Below are positions 23,156 to 27,913 of a stretch of DNA of 27,913 nucleotides, one piece after another; position 1 is the stretch's first letter; each line of letters begins with the position of its first letter. The notes beneath the pieces are model-generated. The model worked only from the letters and a program-made list of their open reading frames with translations, ran no database searches and had not been told where the DNA came from. Made by a program: the position numbers and the translations under genes. Origin of the DNA: Rickettsiales bacterium (GTDB lineage: Bacteria; Pseudomonadota; Alphaproteobacteria; Rickettsiales; UBA1997); contig JAITOR010000046.1 in NCBI GenBank assembly GCA_031289855.1, forward strand, positions 1 to 27,913, in the 5' to 3' direction.

Positions 23156-23689
23156 ATGGCAAATATTAACAACAATGATAGAAATGAGTTAAGAACGAAT
23201 AGGCAGATTAGGTTGCCGGAAGTTCGCTTGATAGACCAAGATGGAAATATGGTGGGTGTGGTGCAAACATTTAGTGCTCTTAAAATGGCCGAAGAGGCTG
23301 GATTGGATTTGGTGGAAATATCACCCAGTGTAAGACCACCAGTGTGTAAAATTTGTAGTTATAGTAAGTTGAAATATCAAGAACAAAAAAAAGCGGCTGA
23401 AAACAAAAGAAAGCAAAAGGTCGCTGGTATTAAAGAAATTAAATTATCATTAAATATAGGTGATGGAGATTTACAGACTAAACTTAAACAAACCATTAAA
23501 TTTATTGAAAATGGTGATAGAGTTAAATTTAATTTTATGTTTAGAGGTAGGGAAATTACTTATAGCGAAAATGCACAACTTATTATTGATAGGGTGATGA
23601 AATCTGTGGAAACTATAGCAAAGATAGAGGAAAAACCGAAGATGGAAGGAAAAAAATTATTTTTTACAATTGCTCCAATAGCAAAATAA
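23156..23689 (+). CDS. infC: Translation initiation factor IF-3
   Basis: IF-3 binds the 30S subunit, keeps it apart from 50S and proofreads start-codon selection. From the ATG at 23156 the protein has 177 residues, a normal length. The N-domain shows NRQIRLPEVRLIDQDGNMVGV and LDLVEISPSVRPPVCKICSYSKLKYQ. The C-domain shows KEIKLSLNIGDGDLQTKLKQTIKFIENGDRVKFNFMFRGREI. The codons before the ATG are TTG (23150) and ATT (23153). ATT is the autoregulatory infC start in E. coli, so the true start is not certain. No Shine-Dalgarno sequence is present. A TATAAT lies at 23126-23131 with a poor -35. The usual followers rpmI and rplT are absent; dapB comes next after 20 bases. Confidence 0.96.
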   Translation: MANINNNDRNELRTNRQIRLPEVRLIDQDGNMVGVVQTFSALKMAEEAGLDLVEISPSVRPPVCKICSYSKLKYQEQKKAAENKRKQKVAGIKEIKLSLNIGDGDLQTKLKQTIKFIENGDRVKFNFMFRGREITYSENAQLIIDRVMKSVETIAKIEEKPKMEGKKLFFTIAPIAK

Positions 23690-23709
23690 ACTAAACAAAA
23701 GGAGGTTAT

Positions 23710-24507
23710 ATGAAAGTAGGAATTACAGGTGTTGATGGTAGAATGGGACAGGCGCTGATAAAAGAAGTCATTGCCAATAAAAATTTAGAAATCGGTGGTG
23801 GTTTAGCTGGTTTAAATGATGTTGGTTTAAATGAAGACATTGGAACTTTTATAGGCGAAAAAAATAAAGTTGGAATTTTAATAACCAATGACTTGGAAAA
23901 ATTGTTTGATGATTGCGACGTTGTAATTGATTTTACAACTCCCATTGTAAGTTTAAAATGTGCTGAAATTGCCGCAAGAAAAGGTAAAAAATTAATTATT
24001 GGCACAACTGGTTTAACTGATGAAGATAAAAAACAACTCAAAGAGTATTCAAAGACTGCTGCGATTGTGCAATCAGGAAATATGAGTATTGGTGTAAATT
24101 TACTTTTGAATGTTATTGAAAATGTGGCTGGAATCTTGGGTAGTGATTATGACGCTGAAATTATTGAAATGCATCATAGAAATAAAAAAGATGCTCCTTC
24201 TGGAACGGCTTTAATGCTTGGTGAAGCAATTGCGAGTGGCAAAAAACTTGATTTTAATAGGGCAAAAAAACTTTCAAGAGAAGGGATAGTGGGTGTAAGG
24301 GCAGTGGATGAAATTGGATTCGCTACATTAAGAGGTGGAAGTGTTGTGGGTGATCACAGTGTTATTTTTGCGGGAACTGATGAGGTAATTGAATTTACAC
24401 ATAAAGCGGGTTCAAGACAAATTTTTGTCAATGGGGCAATAAAGGCTGCCATATGGATTAAAGACAAGACAAGTGGTATATATTCAATGAGGGAGGTTTT
24501 GAAATGA
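23710..24507 (+). CDS. dapB: 4-hydroxy-tetrahydrodipicolinate reductase
   Basis: DapB reduces hydroxy-tetrahydrodipicolinate with NAD(P)H in the diaminopimelate/lysine pathway, which feeds peptidoglycan. The 265-residue length is normal. The nucleotide-binding motif is G7-V-D-G-R-M-G13. The dinucleotide-contact segments are DFTTP (74-78) and GTTGL (98-102). The catalytic and substrate motif is HHRNKKDAPSGTA, with H155, H156, K159 and K160. A very strong ribosome-binding site AAGGAGGT (23699-23706) sits three bases before the ATG, rare in this window. The stop overlaps the next gene start by four bases (ATGA), so dapB heads or continues the operon with the ZrgA-like and ABC genes. Confidence 0.97.
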   Translation: MKVGITGVDGRMGQALIKEVIANKNLEIGGGLAGLNDVGLNEDIGTFIGEKNKVGILITNDLEKLFDDCDVVIDFTTPIVSLKCAEIAARKGKKLIIGTTGLTDEDKKQLKEYSKTAAIVQSGNMSIGVNLLLNVIENVAGILGSDYDAEIIEMHHRNKKDAPSGTALMLGEAIASGKKLDFNRAKKLSREGIVGVRAVDEIGFATLRGGSVVGDHSVIFAGTDEVIEFTHKAGSRQIFVNGAIKAAIWIKDKTSGIYSMREVLK

Positions 24508-24980
24508 AAAAAGTCGTATTCTTTTTATTAATATTATGTTTGTTAAGCACGGTATTTGCGGAAGAACATAAACATGAGCATGGAATTTCAAGCATTAATG
24601 TTGTGGTTGAAAAAAATAATGTTTCCATCGAAATAGATGCACCTTTTGACGATTTTTTAGGGTTTGAGCATAAACCTGAAAATAATGAGGAAGAACAAGA
24701 AGTGAAAAAGATGTCTATAAAGTTAAAAAAAGCAAACTTTTTTGTTTTACCAAGTTGTAAATTACAATCGGTTGAATTGGAAAAATATTCCCCGAGTGGT
24801 GAGGAACATGATGATATAGAGGTTGAATATTCTTATAAATGTTCTAAAATTTCAACAATGGAAATCAAAATATTTAGTGAATTCCCAAATGTCAAAAAAC
24901 TAAAAATTCAAGTGGTTGGTAAAAAATCGCAAAAATATTATGAATTGGAGAAGGATGGGGTGATAAAAATAAATGATTGA
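24504..24980 (+). CDS. DUF2796/ZrgA-like periplasmic protein (putative metal-binding)
   Basis: The 158-residue exported protein has a signal peptide (residues 1-19, ending VFA) and a mature N-terminus EEHKHEHG with H22, H24 and H26, a plausible zinc-binding cluster. Next come VVVEKNNVSIEIDAPFDDFLGFEH and two cysteines in PSCKL and YKCSK. This pattern fits DUF2796, the family of Vibrio ZrgA, which is linked to zinc uptake together with an ABC system. The following ABC ATPase and permease-DUF3299 genes match that context. The overlaps with dapB (4 bases) and the ATPase gene (8 bases) show tight coupling. The metal and the direction of action are inferred from the family. Confidence 0.75.
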   Translation: MKKVVFFLLILCLLSTVFAEEHKHEHGISSINVVVEKNNVSIEIDAPFDDFLGFEHKPENNEEEQEVKKMSIKLKKANFFVLPSCKLQSVELEKYSPSGEEHDDIEVEYSYKCSKISTMEIKIFSEFPNVKKLKIQVVGKKSQKYYELEKDGVIKIND

Positions 24981-25617
24981 AATTAAAAATTTGATTTTTC
25001 AATATTCAGGGCAAACCGCCCTAAATATTGAAAATTTAAGCATAAAAGATGGAGAGCATGTATTTTTATCAGGTGAAAGCGGTAGTGGAAAGAGCACATT
25101 GTTAAATATAATTGCTGGAATTTTAAATTATCAAAATGGTAGTGTAAAAGTGTTAAATGCAGAATTAAAAAACATGAAAGCAAGTGAAAAGGACAAATTT
25201 AGAAACAAAAATATTGGTTTTATTTTTCAACAATTTAATTTGATACCATATTTGTCGGTTATAGATAATATTGTATTGCCCAGCAAATTTTCAAATACAA
25301 TATCCAATAAATCGTTGGAACAAATGCTTGCAAAAATAGAACTAACTAATGATCTATGGGATAAGAGGGCGGATAAATTATCTGTGGGACAACAACAAAG
25401 GGTGGCTTGTATTCGTGCCTTGTATTGCAATCCAAGTTTAATTATAGCAGATGAACCTACTTCTTCACTTGATAATTCGAGACAAGATGCATTTTTGGAA
25501 TTGTTAAAAAATGAATGTAAAAATAAAACATTATTATTTGTCAGCCATGATAAAAATTTAATGAAATGGTTTGATAGAGTTGTGGAAATAAAAGATGGAG
25601 TAATAAACGATATTTGA
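24973..25617 (+). CDS. ABC transporter ATPase (LolD/MacB type)
   Basis: This is the ATP-hydrolysing subunit of a type VII (MacB/LolCDE-like) ABC system, working with the downstream permease. In 214 residues every catalytic element is present: Walker A GESGSGKST (34-42), Q-loop Q86, signature LSVGQ (136-140), Walker B LIIADE (156-161) with D-loop SSLD, and the switch histidine H192. Length and FQQFNLIPYLSVIDNI after the Q-loop fit the LolD/FtsE/MacB branch. It starts inside the ZrgA-like gene (8-base overlap). Context suggests the zrg-type cassette rather than lipoprotein sorting or drug efflux; that is inference. Confidence 0.93.
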   Translation: MIEIKNLIFQYSGQTALNIENLSIKDGEHVFLSGESGSGKSTLLNIIAGILNYQNGSVKVLNAELKNMKASEKDKFRNKNIGFIFQQFNLIPYLSVIDNIVLPSKFSNTISNKSLEQMLAKIELTNDLWDKRADKLSVGQQQRVACIRALYCNPSLIIADEPTSSLDNSRQDAFLELLKNECKNKTLLFVSHDKNLMKWFDRVVEIKDGVINDI

Positions 25618-25642
25618 CTTTATATTGGCGCAACATTATAAT
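25614..25642 (+). promoter_or_regulatory. Possible internal promoter before the permease fusion gene
   Basis: TTGACT (25614-25619, overlapping the ATPase TGA stop) lies 17 bases before a perfect TATAAT (25637-25642), eleven of twelve consensus bases with ideal spacing. The predicted start near 25649 would place the GAGGA ribosome-binding site (25651-25655) almost at the 5' end. It could let the permease fusion be expressed apart from dapB. Confidence 0.5.
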
Positions 25643-25663
25643 AGTGATAAGAGGATTATGCAT

Positions 25664-27295
25664 ATGTTATTAAAGATTTCCATTAAAAGTGCTTTAAATC
25701 GTAAATTCGTTTTGTTTTTGCTTGTATTTTCCATAACTATTTCAACAATTTTGTTACTTGGAATTAGTAAAATTAAAACTCAAACTGAAAATAGTTTTTT
25801 ACGATCTGTATCAGGAACTGATTTAATCGTAGGTGCAAGGGGAAGTTCAATACAACTTATTCTTTACTCAATTTTTCATTTAGGAGGTGCGACAAATAAT
25901 ATTAGTGGTGAGAGTGTTAAACATATCATGAAAAATGATTATATAAAGTGGGGTGTGCCAATTTCTTTGGGCGACAATCACAAAAATTTTCCAGTTGTGG
26001 CGACTAATAATGATTTTTTTGAACATTATAAATATGGAGATGAACAATTTTTACAAATAGATGGCAGTAATTTTCAAGACGAATATGGTGTTATTGTTGG
26101 CCATGAGGTGGCAAAAAAAATGCAATATCATGTAAATTCAATGATAAAAATTTCCCATAGCAAAGTCGTGGAACATGAGGAAAAATTTAATGTGATTGGA
26201 ATTTTACGATCCACTGGCACACCTATTGATAAAAGTATTTTTATAACATTACAGGCGATGGATGATATACATTTAGGCTTTACAAGTGGCATTAGACAAC
26301 CAAAACAATATACAGCCTTGTTAATTGGATTAAAGAATAAAACAAAAATTTTTTCTTTACAAAGGGAAATTAATAAATATAATAAAGAGCCATTGACTGC
26401 CATTTTACCTGGTGTGGCACTGGGTGAATTGTGGAATTTATTGTCAATTGGAGAAAAAACCTTGACAATAATATCGGCATTAGTGGCATTTTGTAGCCTG
26501 TTGGGACTATCGGCTACGATTTTAGCAGGATTGAATGAAAGAAAACAGGAAATATCAGTTTTACGAATGCTTGGTGCTAGTCCAAAATATATTGGTATAC
26601 TATATTTACTTGAAGGATTATTTGTTGTGGTCGTTGGTATAATGATTGGTGTGGTAATTTTGTTTATTTCATTTATGTTTTTGAAAAATTCAATCATGCT
26701 TCAATATGGAATTTTACTAGAATGGAATTGGACTTTGCAAGAGACCTGGATTGTGGTAAAAATTTTTATTATGGGAATTGTAGTTATGTTAATTCCTGCC
26801 ATAAAAAGTTGTTGGCTCGTTATATTTCTTGTGTTTACAAGCACAAATATTTTTGCCGCAAAATATCAAAAAATAGAATGGAAAGATTTGATACCCGTCA
26901 ATTACAATGAGGAAAAGGAGTTTGCAAAAATTAATTGGGAAAAATTAGAGGAAGATGATGAAAAAATGCAAAAAGAAATACAAAGAATATTGGATGATGC
27001 GCCAACAGATAAGAAATGGGACAAAAAGATGGTGGAAATTCAAGGGTATATTTCTCCACTTGACTATGGGCAAAATGGATTTAAAGAATTTTTTGTGGTA
27101 CCATATTTTGGGGCATGTATACATTCACCTCCACCACCAGCAAATCAAATAATTTATATCAAGGCAAAGACTTACATTGATAATCATGAGTTACTATATG
27201 ATGCAATTACCGTGAAGGGGGAATTGGAGGTTGGCAATAAAAATACAGAAATGGGTGTAAGCGGATATATAATGAAAGTTGATTACATTCAATAA
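25664..27295 (+). CDS. ABC permease (MacB/LolE-type) fused to a DUF3299 domain
   Basis: The product has 543 residues from ATG 25664. GAGGA at 25651-25655, eight bases upstream, decides this start over ATG 25658 and TTG 25625. Residues 1-380 form a MacB/FtsX-type permease: one N-terminal membrane helix (about 14-33), a large extracytoplasmic domain with SGTDLIVGARGSS, then three helices near the end with the coupling segment RKQEISVLRMLGASP. At residue 381 the frame continues without interruption into KSCWLVIFLVFTSTNIFA, which looks like a signal peptide, and then a DUF3299 domain (about 400-543) with VEIQGYISPLDYG and VVPYFGACIHSPPPPANQ. In related cassettes the permease and DUF3299 are separate genes. 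The last helix or cleavage site would place DUF3299 in the periplasm. Confidence 0.88.
   Translation: MLLKISIKSALNRKFVLFLLVFSITISTILLLGISKIKTQTENSFLRSVSGTDLIVGARGSSIQLILYSIFHLGGATNNISGESVKHIMKNDYIKWGVPISLGDNHKNFPVVATNNDFFEHYKYGDEQFLQIDGSNFQDEYGVIVGHEVAKKMQYHVNSMIKISHSKVVEHEEKFNVIGILRSTGTPIDKSIFITLQAMDDIHLGFTSGIRQPKQYTALLIGLKNKTKIFSLQREINKYNKEPLTAILPGVALGELWNLLSIGEKTLTIISALVAFCSLLGLSATILAGLNERKQEISVLRMLGASPKYIGILYLLEGLFVVVVGIMIGVVILFISFMFLKNSIMLQYGILLEWNWTLQETWIVVKIFIMGIVVMLIPAIKSCWLVIFLVFTSTNIFAAKYQKIEWKDLIPVNYNEEKEFAKINWEKLEEDDEKMQKEIQRILDDAPTDKKWDKKMVEIQGYISPLDYGQNGFKEFFVVPYFGACIHSPPPPANQIIYIKAKTYIDNHELLYDAITVKGELEVGNKNTEMGVSGYIMKVDYIQ
26804..27292 (+). other. DUF3299 domain with embedded signal-peptide-like segment
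   Basis: This is the C-terminal 163 residues of the permease fusion. It begins with a Lys, a 15-residue hydrophobic core and NIFA-AKY, a plausible signal peptidase I site. A charged linker (about residues 400-455) leads to the conserved core VEIQGYISPLDYG...EFFVVPYFGACIHSPPPPANQIIYIK and a C-terminal strand pair GELEV...SGYIMKVDYI. The core contains the Cys-x-His and poly-Pro arrangement typical of DUF3299, a family usually encoded beside DUF2796 and ABC genes. Confidence 0.8.
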
Positions 27296-27330
27296 AGGGA
27301 GAAATATTTTTCTATATTATAAATATTTAT

Positions 27331-27358
27331 TTGACAAAAAAATTAAAAAAAATACAAT
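27331..27358 (+). promoter_or_regulatory. Promoter of the S1-domain gene
   Basis: A perfect TTGACA (27331-27336) is followed after 16 bases by TACAAT (27353-27358), a five-of-six match. The predicted start near 27365 leaves about 23 bases before the ATG at 27388. No Shine-Dalgarno sequence is seen. No convincing terminator separates it from the preceding permease fusion gene. Confidence 0.65.
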
Positions 27359-27387
27359 GCAAGTTGTAATGTTAATAGTAGCAATAG

Positions 27388-27711
27388 ATGGATAAGAAAT
27401 TTGATAATAAAAGAATTAAATACAACAAGGGTGAGTTCAACCCTAATGTTGAGGTAGGTAAGATATATGAAGGAAAGGTTCTAAAAATCGTAGAATCTGG
27501 TGCTTTCATAGAATTTCCTGAAAGCCATAAGAAAGATGGTTTTTGTCATATATCTCAATTGGCGAACAATAGAGTTGATAAAGTTGAAGATGTGTTAAAA
27601 GAGGGTGAAAAATACAAATTCAAACTTATTGGTTTTGATTTTAGTAGAAAACCAAAATTAAGTTATAAAGCAGTGGACCAAAAAACTGGTGCTGACATAG
27701 AAGTTAGATAG
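27388..27711 (+). CDS. Single S1 RNA-binding domain protein
   Basis: This is a 107-residue protein made almost entirely of one S1 domain. After a basic N-terminal tail come the S1 strands VEVGKIYEGKVLKIVESGAFIEFPE, DGFCHISQLANNRVDKVEDVLKEGEKYKFKLIGFD and RKPKLSYKAV. These resemble the C-terminal S1 domain of polynucleotide phosphorylase (GKVYEGKVVKI, GAFV, HISQ, RVxKVxDVLKEG), but there is no KH or RNase PH domain in front. It is therefore either a stand-alone small RNA-binding protein or a detached relative of the PNPase tail. It is followed after one base by a DUF5662-like gene, so the two form an operon. Confidence 0.85.
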   Translation: MDKKFDNKRIKYNKGEFNPNVEVGKIYEGKVLKIVESGAFIEFPESHKKDGFCHISQLANNRVDKVEDVLKEGEKYKFKLIGFDFSRKPKLSYKAVDQKTGADIEVR

Positions 27712-27712
27712 T

Positions 27713-27913
27713 ATGGAAGAGGCTAAAAAATTGCATATTAAAAGTATAATATGGCACAATAATATTGTGGTAAATTTGATGGTTTTACTTGAAAACAACA
27801 AAAATAAATTTCCATTCAAAATTAATGATTGGGAGTTAGTTAGACGAGCCGTTCGGCATGATTTTGATAAATTTGAGGATAACCACTCAAATGCTCTCTC
27901 TTATTATTATTTC
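27713..27913 (+). CDS. DUF5662-like protein, N-terminal part (cut by window edge)
   Basis: The frame opens at ATG 27713, one base after the S1 gene stop, and is still open at the window end after 67 codons. The visible features are H15 in the first helix, the WELVRRAVRHDFDKFED segment (40-56) with H49-D50 and K53-F54, and a tyrosine run at 64-66. The HD-x2-KF pattern after a helix with an early histidine matches DUF5662, common in phages and bacteria with no assigned role. The one-base spacing points to translational coupling with the S1 protein. The rest of the gene is outside the window. Confidence 0.65.
   Translation, partial: MEEAKKLHIKSIIWHNNIVVNLMVLLENNKNKFPFKINDWELVRRAVRHDFDKFEDNHSNALSYYYF

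Noticed and set aside
26780..26830. Frameshift or stop separating the permease from DUF3299
   Set aside because: The frame is continuous across the joint, with plausible codons on both sides. A real fusion is the simplest reading, though read support is still needed.
27306..27330. AAATATTT inverted repeat as a terminator after the permease fusion
   Set aside because: The repeat is A/T only, with a long loop and no T-run, so it is indistinguishable from background in this DNA.

Overview
The window is strongly AT-rich, compact double-stranded bacterial DNA read with the standard code (TGG for Trp; TAA, TAG and TGA as stops). The gene content suggests a Gram-negative proteobacterium, most likely an alphaproteobacterium with a reduced, possibly host-associated genome: a lipid A-type acyltransferase, PccB, an M16 processing-type peptidase, a tandem tRNA-Val(UAC)/tRNA-Asp(GUC) pair with encoded CCA ends, DapB, and MiaB and MtaB. 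This placement is inferred from family content, not from a phylogeny. Intergenic gaps are short and strong Shine-Dalgarno sequences are rare. Several operons that are normally conserved look broken: rpoC has no rpoB in front of it, infC has no rpmI-rplT behind it, and an rplP-like start sits alone at the left edge.

Layout. 1-1089: edge fragment of rplP (-) and an LpxL-type acyltransferase (+). 1090-7553 (-): rpoC, ssb and mtaB in a tightly coupled run. The mtaB product carries a complete SfsA domain nested between its N-terminal methylthiotransferase domain and its radical-SAM domain. 7706-8500 (+): a membrane-anchored alpha/beta hydrolase. 8503-13365 (-): pccB, M16 peptidase, comF, then an M48 periplasmic metalloprotease with a repeat-like tail. 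13366-13762: the only gene-poor gap over 300 bases, with one possible small ORF and a strong promoter for the next gene. 13763-18316 (+): an unrecognised 1517-residue protein with a central coiled coil of about 750 residues between two globular ends, followed by a perfect-stem terminator. 18375-19285 (+): a consensus promoter, a leader with a possible Trp-Trp mini-ORF, and an orphan amino-acid-type binding protein. 19354-20147 (-): a small membrane protein and ybaB. 20264-21370 (+): UDP-galactopyranose mutase. 21455-22735 (-): miaB. 22837-23007: two tRNAs. 23156-27295 (+): infC, dapB, then a ZrgA-like protein, an ABC ATPase and a permease fused to a DUF3299 domain. 27388-27913 (+): a single-domain S1 protein and the start of a DUF5662-like gene.

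The most interesting features are two gene fusions. The first is SfsA nested in MtaB. In the second, the last permease segment of the ABC transporter runs directly into what looks like the signal peptide of the neighbouring DUF3299 protein, so a four-gene metal-type cassette is reduced to three genes. The giant coiled-coil protein is the best candidate for a lineage-specific undescribed protein. Smaller oddities are a tRNA-Val with C instead of U at position 55, a possible Trp leader peptide, and a near-consensus promoter inside the ABC operon. All calls were made by reading the sequence; no database search was run.
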